Shown piece by piece: positions 11,426-20,680 of a stretch of DNA of 64,000 bases (its first letter is position 1; every line of letters begins with the position of its first letter). The DNA lies in assembly GCA_963575745.1 (NCBI GenBank), contig CAUYUJ010003581.1, forward strand, positions 447,798 through 511,797, given 5' to 3'. A model generated the notes under the pieces. That model made no database searches and was not told the DNA's origin. It saw only the letters and a list, made by a program, of their open reading frames with translations. The DNA comes from Prorocentrum cordatum. Lineage: Eukaryota > Sar > Dinophyceae > Prorocentrales > Prorocentraceae. A program made the translations under genes and the position numbers.

Positions 11426-12330
11426 ACCCCCCCCACCCCCCTTCCCCCCCACCCCCCCCCCCCCGCCCAGCACCGCGCCTCGTGGCCCCGTGGGCGCCGC
11501 CTTAAGGCGCCAGCGGCGTTCGCGTGCGCCTCGCCCAGCCAACAGCGCGTTTCGCGTTCCCACATGGGGCCCCACCTAAGGCACCCGTGGCGGCGTGCGC
11601 ATGCGCCCCCACCCGCCCAGTGAACGTCTCGTGGCCCCATAGGGGGCTCCGCCCTTCGCCTCGGCGGCGGCGTTCGCACGCGCGCCCCCACCCCACCCCC
11701 CCCTTCTCAGAACATCGCTTCGCGCCCCCGTGCTTCTGAGCCCCATCAAGGGCCCCAAAGGCGACGTTCGCATGCGGCCCCCCCCCCCCCCCCCCCCTCC
11801 CCCCTCCACACCCCGACTCAGCACAGTGTTGCGCGGCCACGTACGGGGCTCTACCTAAGGCCCCAGTGGCTGCGTTCGCATGCGCCCCCCCGCCCCGCCC
11901 CGCGCAGCCTTTCGCGGCCCCATAGGGGGGTCCACCTTTAGCTCCAGTGGCGCCGTTCGCATGCGTCTCACCCACCCAGCACGACGTTTCGCGGTCCCAT
12001 CGAGAGCCCCACTAAAGATCCCAGCTGCGGTGTTTGCACGCGCCTTCCCCGCCCAGCGCGGCGTTTCGCGGCCCCACAGGGGGCCCCAGCTAAGGCCCCA
12101 GAGGCGGCGTTCGAATGCGTTTCCCGCGCCCAGCACAGCGCTTCGTAGCCCCATCACAGGGGGTTCCGCCAGGGGCCCCCGTGGCGGCGCGCGCATGCGC
12201 CCCCCCGCCCAGCGAACGTTTCGCGGCCCCGCAGGGAGATCCACCGAATGCGCCATTGACAACAACGGTGCTCCCACCTGCCTATCGTTGGGTCTTTTGC
12301 CAGGCTAATGTTGGCAATCGTTGCAGCTGA
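10840..12330. mobile_element. Composite repeat element, member 2
   Basis: The leader at about 10840-10965 ends in CCGCATGTCTCTGATTCGGC, as in member 1. Units carrying TTCGTGGCCCCATAG, AGCTCCACG/CTAAGGCCCC and TTCGCATGCG follow. The tail at 12240-12300 (CAACGGTGCTCCCACCTGCC and CGTTGGGTCTTTTGCCA) matches the tail at 8081. One unit has expanded into the C tract at 11352-11464. The element stands immediately upstream of the duplicated 9-kb block. Confidence 0.55.
11352..11464. repeat. Poly(C) tract of about 113 bases
   Basis: A nearly uninterrupted C run with a few A or T breaks, inside a unit of the composite element. On the minus strand it is a G tract able to form quadruplexes. Length in the assembly may be unreliable. 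Confidence 0.8.
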
Positions 12331-13445
12331 GGGGTCAGCCAAGGGCAATCGGATCTTCAGAATGGGGCTTTCAGGGGCACCTGTAGACCCCCTTGGAAAG
12401 TCTCTTGGTCGTCTTGCCCAGAAGACCTTGACCGCTTCTGGAGAGCAACAAGGTCCTTCTCAGGTTCCCCAAGGGGCCCGCGGAATGTCCTGAAGGGTCT
12501 CCCGAGGGCCACATTGAGATGTCATCCGCAAGATTCCTGGCGATTCTCCTGGATGCTTTTCAACATACCTGTAAGGCCCGCTCACGACCCTGAAGGGTAT
12601 CGGGCGACCTCTCACGGGCCCTTGGGGTATCTGGAGCAGTCCTGGCAGGCCGTAAAGTACCATGGTGGGCCCCATTAAGAAGTTCTGTCATATCCTTGGT
12701 GAGCCCCATCAAGACTCTGCCCCCGTAGGTGTCTGGAGGGTGTTGTACGAAGCCCCGAAGGGCTTCCAGACCGCTTAAGAAGCCACAAGGGTTCCTGGAT
12801 GGCAACCTAAGAAACCCTAGAGGGTCGTTGGGAGGCCCCTTGGCATGCATAAGTAAGGTTCGCGAACGCTTGTTATTGCGGATGCTCACAACAAGTCGCT
12901 TCAGAGCCCGAAAACAACACACGCCTTACATTGAATTTCGGTGGTGTCTTCGTGCGCTCTTTTTCAGCATCTTCCCCTTGGGTTTCCCGCAAAACCGCGC
13001 GCCCATCGATGCGTAACTCATTCGTCTGTTCCCCGCACACATCTACGTTGCGTGTGTATCTTGTTCGCTTTCATCGGATCCTAGTCAGCGGGGTTCTTTT
13101 GTGCTGGAAAATATGGCGAGGCGTGTCCATTGCGCGTGCCACTATGTGTGAGATGATAACTAATAAGTTGAATAAGAGGCCCTCCAAACAACACATCCAA
13201 TCGGAAGCACTGTCACACGTAACACACATGAGTGGCACGAAATCATGTAGGTACCCTTTGCAAGACAACAACGCAGGGGGACGAACGACTGGACAATGCA
13301 AACGTTCACAAACCATATATCCAAACACGCACAAACAAGCACGAATGACGTTGGACACAACACAACTACAAACATGGCACAACCGCAAAACAACAACACG
13401 TTCCGTAATCGTTTGCGTCTCGAAACCCGAGCCGTTTGACGGCAT

Positions 13446-13946
13446 TGGGTTTTTCTTTTTTAGTTCTTTTTTTTTTTTCTTTTTTGTTTGTTTTTTTTTT
13501 CTTGTTTTTTGTTTTTTCTCTTTATTCTTTATTTTTTGTTTTTTTTTTTGTTTTTTTCTTTTTTTTTTTGCCTTTTTTTTCTTTTTGTTTTTGTTCCTTT
13601 TTTGTTTCTATTTTTTTTTTATTTTTTTTTTTTTTTTTTCTTTTTTTTGTTTTTTTTTTTTGGTTTTTCTTTTTTCTTTTTTTTTCTTTTTTTACTTTTT
13701 TTTTTTTCTTTTTTTTTTTTTCTTTCTTATTTTTTTCCCTTTTTTTTTGCCTCTTTCCTTTTTTTTTCCTTCTTCTTCCATTTTTTTTTGTATTTTTTTT
13801 TTTTTCGGTACTCGTGTTTTTTTTTTTTTCTTCTTTTTTTGTTTTTTTTTTTATGTTTTTGCTTTGCCTTTTTTTTTTTTTTTGTGTTTCTTTTTTTTTT
13901 TTTTTTGTTTTTTCTTTTTGTTTTTTTTATTTTTATTATGTTTGCT
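13446..13946. repeat. T-rich stretch of about 500 bases, only in copy 1
   Basis: The sequence is mostly T with scattered single C, G and A. In copy 2 the same place (about 25217-25240) has only a couple of dozen bases between GCCGTTTGACGG and GAACCTCTCGG. It is either an expansion of a short TTGTTTTGCC-like seed or an insertion; on the minus strand it is A-rich. The frames through it (poly-Phe) are not genes. Error-prone sequencing of homopolymers could also inflate it. Confidence 0.7.
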
Positions 13947-13985
13947 TTGAACCTCTCGGCCCTGTTTCCAGCGCGACCAGCAGCG

Positions 13986-14279
13986 ATGGCACCCAAAAAA
14001 CAGTCGTGGCTGACGACGCCTTCCAAGGCGCTGTGGGTGCGCCGCTCTTCGCCGACTACGAGGTTGCGTGTGATGCGCCTTCTGAAGACGATCAAAACCA
14101 AAAACATGATCATCAAGAGGCAGGGCTACCGCATGAGGGCCTTGAAGGCGCGGGTGAACCGCATCAAGCTCGAGAGCGAGCAGGCATTGAAGGACGAGCA
14201 TGAGAGCAACGAGTGGACCGAGACGATCGCCCAGAGGATGGAAGACGAGATCTCGACGGACACGAACGCTACTGGCTAG
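13986..14279 (+). CDS. Small hypothetical protein, 97 residues (copy 1)
   Basis: The ATG in GCAGCGATGGCACCC opens MAPKKQSWLTTPSKALWVRR and runs to TAG at 14277-14279. The N-terminal half is strongly basic (RLRVMRLLKTIKTKNMIIKR), the C-terminal half acidic (ESEQALKDEHESNEWTE). No family is recognised. The twin at 25275-25568 differs at nine bases, eight of which change the amino acid, so there is little sign of constraint. It may be an exon or remnant rather than a living gene. The T-rich stretch lies 40 bases upstream of this copy only. Confidence 0.35.
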   Translation: MAPKKQSWLTTPSKALWVRRSSPTTRLRVMRLLKTIKTKNMIIKRQGYRMRALKARVNRIKLESEQALKDEHESNEWTETIAQRMEDEISTDTNATG

Positions 14280-14499
14280 CTCCTCGGCGAGTTTCTCCGC
14301 AGCTCGGTGCGAGTTTCTCGGCAGCTCTGTGCGAGTAGCGCTGCTCTGCTCTGCGAGTTTCTCGGCAGCTCGGTGCGAGTGGCGCTGCTCCTCGGTAGCT
14401 GCAGTGCGAGTAGCGTTGCTCCTCGGTAGCCCTGTTCTTCTCCTCAGTCCGAGGCGGGCCGAATGACACCTCGACGGCGGTGCCTCTCGATACTGGGGC

Positions 14500-15150
14500 C
14501 GACAAGGCGTCATCCTCGCCATCACCGTCATCATCGCCATGAGCGCCATCATCAGCATCCAAGAGACCAACATCATCATTACAACCAACATCGCCATCAT
14601 CGACCTCGGCCCCCTCCTCCTTCTCATGACCACCACCATTATACTCGTTAGCAATATCATCGTCGTTACCACCATCCTCTTCACAATTCTCACCGTCATC
14701 CTGGTCAGCAACATTCATACCACCATCAATACCGTTACTATTACCATCTCCATTGCCGTAATTGTTATCATATTGTGTATAGCTGCCACCCTGCTCTGCA
14801 GCGCAACCATCATCAATATCGGCATCAACAGCATCATCATCATCAACATCACACTGCTAACCGTTCTCGTTGCAGTCATCGGCCTTGAACTCTACACCAT
14901 TGTCCTAGTCATGATCACCATCGTCAGCGCCACCATCGTCATCGCCATAGCGATCGTGCTCATAACATCGTCAGTCACATCATCTTTCTCATCATCACCA
15001 TGGCCATCATCACTTTTTGTATCAACATCGTTACCGTCATGTCTACCATAGTCAGTCTCGTCATATACATCCTCAGCATCAGTGTCATCCGAACCATCGT
15101 CGTCATCATTACCACCATCACAATCATCGTCACCATCATTCGCTCTTGCT
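14500..15150. repeat. Degenerate ATC/CATCA-rich DNA, copy 1
   Basis: Loose ATC, ACC and CATCATC runs give long hydrophobic (Ile/Thr/Val) frames on the plus strand and Met/Val frames on the minus strand. These are products of the triplet bias and are not taken as genes. The block is preserved at 25790-26435 in copy 2. Confidence 0.6.
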
Positions 15151-15729
15151 TGGGTGTTCCCTCTATGCTTCGGGCCTCGGTTTCCTGTTCGGTCGTTGTC
15201 CCTCCGCCGTTCGGTCCCTCTTGGCCCTCGTTTCGTGTCTTGTCGGTCCCTCGTCGGGCCCTCGATGTTACGAGTATTGATCTAGCTCTAGCCAACGGCC
15301 AAATAATTCCTCGCCCTCCTTATCCTCGCTCTCCTTACCCTCGCACTCCTCATCCTCGCACTCCTCGCCCTCGCACCCTCCATCCCCGCTCTCTCCATCA
15401 TCCTGCTCACCAACCTCGCCCTCTCCCTCGTCCGTGAGTCGAGCGTCCCTGGACGGCGACAAGGGGTGCTTGCTCCCCTGGAAGGCAGGGTCGAGCGTCC
15501 CTGGAGGGTGGTGAGTCGAGCATCCTCGGAGGACGGCATGGGGATGCCGCCCACCCCACCAGCGCCGAGTTGCGCCCCGAGGGGGACAGAGGAAGAGGAA
15601 GTGGTGCAGTCCAGAGGCCCCCCCCCCCCCACACAGAAGTTAAGAGGAAGAGGAGGAGGTGTAGGAAACCAAAGCGATCGAAAGGGGGGCGTGGCAAAAA
15701 GGGGGGGTAGCCGAGGAGCTGGAACAAAG

Positions 15730-15945
15730 CACGTCTCGAACAAGTACCAGCACAAACCCCAAGCATTTCTGCAACAAACCATACAAAAGTCTCAAACAAG
15801 AACGACGCAAACCTCAAGGGCGTGCCAAACAAGTCTCAGACAGGCCCCAAACCAGTCCTACACAAGTACCAACAAGGTCTTAACACGTCCAAGCACAGGC
15901 CTCGAACATTCGTCAACAAGTCTGAAACAAGTCTCAAATGCGCTG
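15730..15945. repeat. CAAACAAGTCTCA-like degenerate short repeat
   Basis: Motifs such as AACAAGTCTCAGACA, CAAACCAGTCC and ACAAGTACCAACAAGG recur every 11-24 bases. Copy 2 carries the same at about 27020-27235. Confidence 0.45.
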
Positions 15946-16039
15946 GGTGTTGCCTTCGATGATTATTTGCGCTTCGCGCATCCCTGTCAGCGCCAGCCCT
16001 TCCAGAAACGACGCCCAAGCGAATTGTCTAGAGTATAGA

Positions 16040-16300
16040 ATTGGTGCTACGATAAACATGGTGCCCCAGTGTGTATGGCGTAACCAACGGCATAACAATT
16101 ACATAGTGCGCCAACTGTGCCGTGCCGTGCCGTGGCCATACCATAGTATAGCATAGCATTGCGTTGCTCAGCATTGCACAATCAATGCACCGCACAGCAG
16201 TGCAACATACGGCACGCACATAGCATAGCATCACAATGCACAGCATGGCATTGCATTGCGCAGCTGGCATAGCATGCACGTTGAACACTCTGCTAACAAC
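16040..16300 (+). repeat. Gene-upstream pentamer element, copy 2
   Basis: ATGGTGCCCCAGTG, GGCGTAACCAACGGCATAAC and GTGCCGTGCCGTGGCC are followed by GCATAGCATTGCGTTGCTCA-type pentamers. It ends about 100 bases before the start codon at 16405. The layout matches that at 1-300 upstream of an unrelated gene, which argues for a shared 5' function or a shared insertion preference. Confidence 0.55.
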
Positions 16301-16319
16301 AAACAACACGCGTGAAAAC

Positions 16320-16340
16320 GCAGCCGTTTTGGCTCTGCTC
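16320..16340 (+). promoter_or_regulatory. Relic of the dinoflagellate spliced leader / trans-splice acceptor
   Basis: The bases CGCAG|CCGTTTTGGCTCTG match the dinoflagellate spliced leader, whose core is AGCCATTTTGGCTCAAG, at 16 of about 21 positions, including nine in a row (TTTTGGCTC). It lies 65-85 bases before the ATG at 16405. Dinoflagellate messages receive this leader by trans-splicing; when a message is copied back into the genome, the leader is left behind and its internal AG serves as the next acceptor. The sequence match is seen; the history is inference from that known mechanism. Confidence 0.6.
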
Positions 16341-16404
16341 TGTGTTGCTGCAGGTGAGGTCCTAACCGAGTTCCCTGGTCGCTCTTCGCACTGGAACCAC
16401 GTCC

Positions 16405-19400
16405 ATGGCGACGGCCAGGGAGAGGCTCGCCCGCAAGGTTGTCGAGAGGCAGCCCGGCGGTGCGGCTGTAAGCGAGGGCGGTGACGACAATGACGACGCT
16501 GGCTCGGTCAGGACCCTGGGCGCTGACACCGTGGCTACTGGAGTGAGTGGAGCCCCGAGGAAGAGGAAGTCAAAGGCCCAGGATGCCAAGGAGCAGCAGG
16601 AGAAAGCTGCCAAGATTGCTCGTCAGTCAAGGTCGGTTTGCTGCTTTGGCACCTGCGGCAAGAAGTTGACTGCGAGTGACAAGAGGGAGAACAAGATATG
16701 CTGCCCAGTCCATTACAAGCCATGGGCCATCGGGTACGCGTACATGACAGAGGAGGAGGCTGGAACGAAGTACGGCGACGACCCATCATTCAGGAAGGCC
16801 TTCGACGACTCCTCGAAGTACCTGGTTGACAACGAGATCGAGGTAGACAGATTCTCTCCGAAGCAGGTCGAGGATAGCTCTGAGCAGAAGGCTTCCTGCC
16901 AGCGTATCCTTGGCTTCTGGACTCGCCCTGAGATCTTTAACAAGTTTAAATATATGCCAGAACAGCTCGGGTACAAGTGCTTCAAGCTGTGGGACGAGTT
17001 CGGCACGCCCACCTTGGCCGTTCTCACAAGCGATCTTGAAGGAGCCCCTCGGACGTTCACATTCGAGTTCTCCAAGATGTTGAGTTTGTCGAATCTTTTG
17101 GCCCGCCCAGCCTCTACTATTCACGATGGGCAATGCGATTTGGCATACGAGAGTGCCACGGGCAAATTCCACGGTCAGCTCGACCCCAGCGGCAGCACTA
17201 TCATTTCTATGAGTACCTTGTTGTCTCGGGCTGCGAAGAAGGAGGCAGATAAGAAGGAGGCGGAGCGCCAAAAGCAGGAGGAAGAGGATGCGGAGCTTCT
17301 CGCCCTCAGTCTGCATGACGACTCCAGTCAGCTCGACAATGGTCGGGGCCCCTCCGCGAGGTTCGAGGCTGACGAGTTCGAGAAAGACGCTGACATCCTG
17401 TCCGTTGGGGCCGAGCCTGCTGCTGTGACCCCAGAGAAGCCTCCCTCGAGCGGCCAAGCACTCCGGGCCTTGTCAGGAACAAAATCTTTGGACAGCCTTC
17501 CGGACCCGAGCGTTCAGGAGTTCATGCCCGATGTCGCAGAGCTTCTGAAAAGCGACCCTATCAAAGCGAAGTGGGTGTTGCAGCTGTCAAAGGTCAATTT
17601 CGCGAAGGCCCTCGCTGGGAGGACACCTGGCGGCCACGGCAGGGAGAGGAACACGCTGAAGGGATACATCACGGAGCCCGAGAACATGGGGCGAGAGGAG
17701 GCAGTCATGATGAAGGAGCACCACGACTTGCACAAGCAGTGCGAGCAGTTCTCTACCGAGCAAGGCTGGCTCAATGCATCGGACGAGGAGCTTGGTTCGT
17801 TCGCGGCTGACCTCAAGAAGCACAACGTCGACCTTCCTACGTCTGCGAAGCTTAGCTGCATGTCCCGAGCATTGCGTGATTGGACGCAGCTTCAGCACAG
17901 CATCGAAGACAAGGCCGCGCAGCTCCTGAGCATGATCACTCCGTGGCCCTCGGACGGGGGCAGCGTGGACAGCTTCGACCCCGAGAACCCCCTCGCTCGG
18001 CACATCGAGGGCAGCCCTTCCGAGAAGATGGAGAGGTTGCGGGAGTGCTTGATCTCGAAGATCCTCGCGCCCATGATCAGAGATGGCGCGCCCTCCCATG
18101 ACTCGCTGCTGCGAGTCGTCCACGTGGTCTTGGACATGATCACGGCTGCTTCTGACAGCAAGCATATTGACTTCGAGGTCTACGAGGACCACGCCGACCA
18201 GATGATGTCTATGCTTCGGGCGGTCCTGGTTGTGATGGAAACAGACACCGTGAAGCTCAAGGAGTACAATGCCACCTCGAAAGACTACGACCGCTTGCAA
18301 GAGTCGACAGGGCAAGGCGGGATGTCCAACGTATTGACGGCCATGAAGCAGATTTCTCACTACAAGGCGCTTCTTGGAGAGTTCATTCGCACTCGCAAGG
18401 ATTGCGAGACCTACTTGCCACGCCTGGAGGAGTATGAGCAGAAGCTGTCCAGCAAGACCGAGTACAGCTTCCAGGATGACATGACCATGATCATGCAGGC
18501 GTGGAATCTCATTAAGCAGACGCACGGTAAGCTTCGGAAGGGCCAGGGCACCAAGCTCAGATCCCAGGCCGAGCAGGCTACACTCCAGATCACGGGCAGC
18601 CTTCCAGATATGATCGAGCAGGGCAGGTTCCCGCCCGAGAGGAGTGCTGAGCTCAAGGGGCTGGTGGATATCACCTCTCAGATGTCCTTCGCGCTGCCGA
18701 AGCGAGACTTGTTCTCGAGTTATGTCGTGCGCATCCAACAGGAGAACAGCATTGAAAACCACGTCGGCACGATGATCAAGTGCATGCGAGCGTTCCAATG
18801 CGATGCTGAGCGCGAGACTCGCGCTGCTGACATCAAATCTCTTCATGCCCAAGTCAAGGCGTACATCGAGTTCGGCGTGCAGTCGTTACCTGAGGACCTG
18901 TCAGACAGCATCGACCAGTTCATGGTCAAAGTGATGATTGCCATGGGGAGTGGCGAGGACATGAATATGATTCAGGCCGTGCTCGAATACATTCGGTTGG
19001 TGTGCGATCTTGGTCTCGATCTCATCGCTTTGAAGGGGGATTTGTCAGAGCAGATGGTGCAGTTCAAAGTACGCCTGACCGAGTTGTCCAACATCCAGTG
19101 GGACCTCGTGGCGGTCGTGGGCTTCAAGAAGCACGGAGCCGCGGCGGAGGCCACGTGGCAGCGCAGCAAGGGCAAGTCGGAGCTCGGCCAATTCGTTGCC
19201 GCGAGTGCGGCCATGACTGAGGCCCACTGGCACCGATCTTGCGGCTGCCCTATAACTGATGCGCGCGGCTGTGTCTCCCCCTTCCCTTCCGCAACCTCCC
19301 AACCACCCCTCTCGACGTTCTCCCCTCCCCTCCTCTCCCCTCCCCTCTCCCTCCTTCCCTCCCCTCCCTTTTTCCCCTGCTCTCCCTCGCTCTCCATCCA

Positions 19401-20130
19401 CTTCCAACTTTCCTCGCCTCCTCTCGCCCTCCCCCCTCCTGTTCACTCAAACAGCTGGCCTCTGCGGAGGGGCTGGCGGGGGCAAGGTCGCGCGCGTCGG
19501 CGACAGGGCGGCCGCGATTGGAGGGCCACCCAGGCGAGTGCAAAGATCAAGCTGGACTTCTTCACTCGTTGGCACGCGCAGGTGCAAGAGTTGGCCTTGG
19601 AGGTGGCCACATTTGATTGCAACTATCAGGTCGAAGACGCCCTGCAGGCATGCGAGAAACACTTCTCGCACTCCATCGCCACGGGCGTCGATGAGGGCTT
19701 GTGGCACGACGGCCTCAATGACGCCACGACCCTCGACCAGTACTTGGAGAAGGCCAAGGAGAGCATCTTCAAGATCTGTCGGCCCTCGGCGCTCAAGACT
19801 GCGATTGATGTGGTGTCTGTGAAGCTTGCGGCGGCCAAGAACAGCCGCGATCTCCACGGCGACAAGGACGAGGGCCGCCACGCTGCGGTGGAAGACATCG
19901 CTACCAAGCTTGGCCGTGCCAAGGTGACCCAGGCTGAGTGTCTCATGCTCGTGTGCTGCAGGGACTTCGCCGACACCCCGCTGAAGCTCAAGAGGAACGT
20001 CAAGATCCACGTCAGCAACCTCATCTCCAAGGAGAGCAGTCTCATCCCGAAGGGTTTGATGCGCATATTTGAGGAGAAGGCTGATGTCAAGCGCAAGGCA
20101 GAGCCCAAAACGCCGATTTGCCCACCGTAG
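16405..20130 (+). CDS. Unrecognised 1,241-codon gene, copy 1 (about 1,130 residues after splicing)
   Basis: The ATG at 16405 has good context (GTCCATGGCG) and follows a spliced-leader relic. The product starts with a charged low-complexity segment, then a basic patch (APRKRKSK) and a possible metal-binding cluster: C79, C80, C84, C99, C100, H103. A conserved-looking block follows at 170-200 (FWTRPEIFNKFKYMPEQLGY), a charged coiled coil at about 277-300 (KKEADKKEAERQKQEEEDAE), then a long, mainly helical, acidic body. There is no signal peptide or membrane segment. Residues 933-1043 of the unspliced frame are Ser/Pro-rich and encoded by a CT tract; I read them as a retained intron. The C-terminal domain resumes at ASAKIKLDFFTRW and ends KPKT... 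PICPP. No known family is recognised, so function is unknown. Copy 2 is at 27692-31417. Confidence 0.8.
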   Translation: MATARERLARKVVERQPGGAAVSEGGDDNDDAGSVRTLGADTVATGVSGAPRKRKSKAQDAKEQQEKAAKIARQSRSVCCFGTCGKKLTASDKRENKICCPVHYKPWAIGYAYMTEEEAGTKYGDDPSFRKAFDDSSKYLVDNEIEVDRFSPKQVEDSSEQKASCQRILGFWTRPEIFNKFKYMPEQLGYKCFKLWDEFGTPTLAVLTSDLEGAPRTFTFEFSKMLSLSNLLARPASTIHDGQCDLAYESATGKFHGQLDPSGSTIISMSTLLSRAAKKEADKKEAERQKQEEEDAELLALSLHDDSSQLDNGRGPSARFEADEFEKDADILSVGAEPAAVTPEKPPSSGQALRALSGTKSLDSLPDPSVQEFMPDVAELLKSDPIKAKWVLQLSKVNFAKALAGRTPGGHGRERNTLKGYITEPENMGREEAVMMKEHHDLHKQCEQFSTEQGWLNASDEELGSFAADLKKHNVDLPTSAKLSCMSRALRDWTQLQHSIEDKAAQLLSMITPWPSDGGSVDSFDPENPLARHIEGSPSEKMERLRECLISKILAPMIRDGAPSHDSLLRVVHVVLDMITAASDSKHIDFEVYEDHADQMMSMLRAVLVVMETDTVKLKEYNATSKDYDRLQESTGQGGMSNVLTAMKQISHYKALLGEFIRTRKDCETYLPRLEEYEQKLSSKTEYSFQDDMTMIMQAWNLIKQTHGKLRKGQGTKLRSQAEQATLQITGSLPDMIEQGRFPPERSAELKGLVDITSQMSFALPKRDLFSSYVVRIQQENSIENHVGTMIKCMRAFQCDAERETRAADIKSLHAQVKAYIEFGVQSLPEDLSDSIDQFMVKVMIAMGSGEDMNMIQAVLEYIRLVCDLGLDLIALKGDLSEQMVQFKVRLTELSNIQWDLVAVVGFKKHGAAAEATWQRSKGKSELGQFVAASAAMTEAHWHRSCGCPITDARGCVSPFPSATSQPPLSTFSPPLLSPPLSLLPSPPFFPCSPSLSIHFQLSSPPLALPPPVHSNSWPLRRGWRGQGRARRRQGGRDWRATQASAKIKLDFFTRWHAQVQELALEVATFDCNYQVEDALQACEKHFSHSIATGVDEGLWHDGLNDATTLDQYLEKAKESIFKICRPSALKTAIDVVSVKLAAAKNSRDLHGDKDEGRHAAVEDIATKLGRAKVTQAECLMLVCCRDFADTPLKLKRNVKIHVSNLISKESSLIPKGLMRIFEEKADVKRKAEPKTPICPP
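19201..19533 (+). other. In-frame GC-AG intron, 333 nt (copy 1)
   Basis: The donor is GCC|GCGAGTGCGG and the acceptor CCACCCAG|GCGAGTGC. The octamer GCGAGTGC begins the intron and begins the next exon, so splicing joins ...QFVAA to SAKIKLDFF. The interior has a long CT tract and no in-frame stop, and its length is divisible by three, so the frame stays open whether or not it is spliced. GC donors and short direct repeats at intron ends are known features of dinoflagellate introns. Its translation is compositionally unlike the rest of the protein. Confidence 0.6.
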
Positions 20131-20490
20131 GTGGCGACAGCAAAACGGGCTCAGTGATGTGTGTTTTAAGCTATACGAGTATGTTGCTTGTGCGCTCTCG
20201 CGGTGCCGACTCTGGAGTTGTGTTGTCGACCGCGGCCCTTGGCGAGCGAGCTCCGCTCATGGCCCGCCTGGTCGCGTGATTGTGCACGCTGGTGTGTTCA
20301 TGATATATGCACGTACGAGAGAAGTATGAATACCCAACAATACATACCAACACAGATTAATGAACACACGATTGTTTCAGGCTATTGCTGATCACTGTGA
20401 CAGGAACGAGTTGCCGCAGCCTGCGGCTACATACCCATTGCTTGGAAAGCATGAGATCGTCTTTCCTGCTACCGCCGCCGCCCGCTGCTG
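20131..20490 (+). other. 3' flank of the 1,241-codon gene, copy 1
   Basis: Presumed 3' untranslated region and spacer, nearly identical in copy 2 (31418-31775). No poly(A) signal or further gene seen. Confidence 0.4.
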
Positions 20491-20494
20491 CCGC

Positions 20495-20680
20495 GGAGGA
20501 AGGAGGAGGAAGGAGAAGGACGGAAAGGAGTGAGGAGGAAGGAGGAGGAAGAGGGGGGGGGGGGAGGAAGGGAGGACGACCAGGGAAGGAGCAGGGAGGA
20601 CGATTAAGAAAGAGGGAGGCGAGGGGCGACTCCCCTCCCCTTCCTCCTCTTCCTCCTCGCTCCTCTCCTCCTCCCCTTTG
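20495..20680. repeat. Purine-rich arm followed by pyrimidine-rich arm (copy 1)
   Basis: A GGA-rich run (20495-20625) is followed at once by a CCT-rich run (20628-20680), so the two arms can pair imperfectly. Copy 2 has the same at about 31780-31965. Confidence 0.6.

Noticed and set aside
13440-14203. Poly-Phe frames through the T-rich stretch
   Set aside because: Pure low-complexity reading; absent from copy 2.
14539-15051. 170-codon Ile/Thr/Val frame resembling a membrane protein, with twin at 25828-26340
   Set aside because: Hydrophobicity comes from ATC-type triplets; other phases give equally biased products.
17587-18852. A 421-codon minus-strand frame antisense to the 1,241-codon gene, repeated at 28874-30139
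   Set aside because: It lies wholly opposite a better-supported gene and exists because GC-biased third positions avoid stops on the other strand; conserved in both copies simply because the DNA is.
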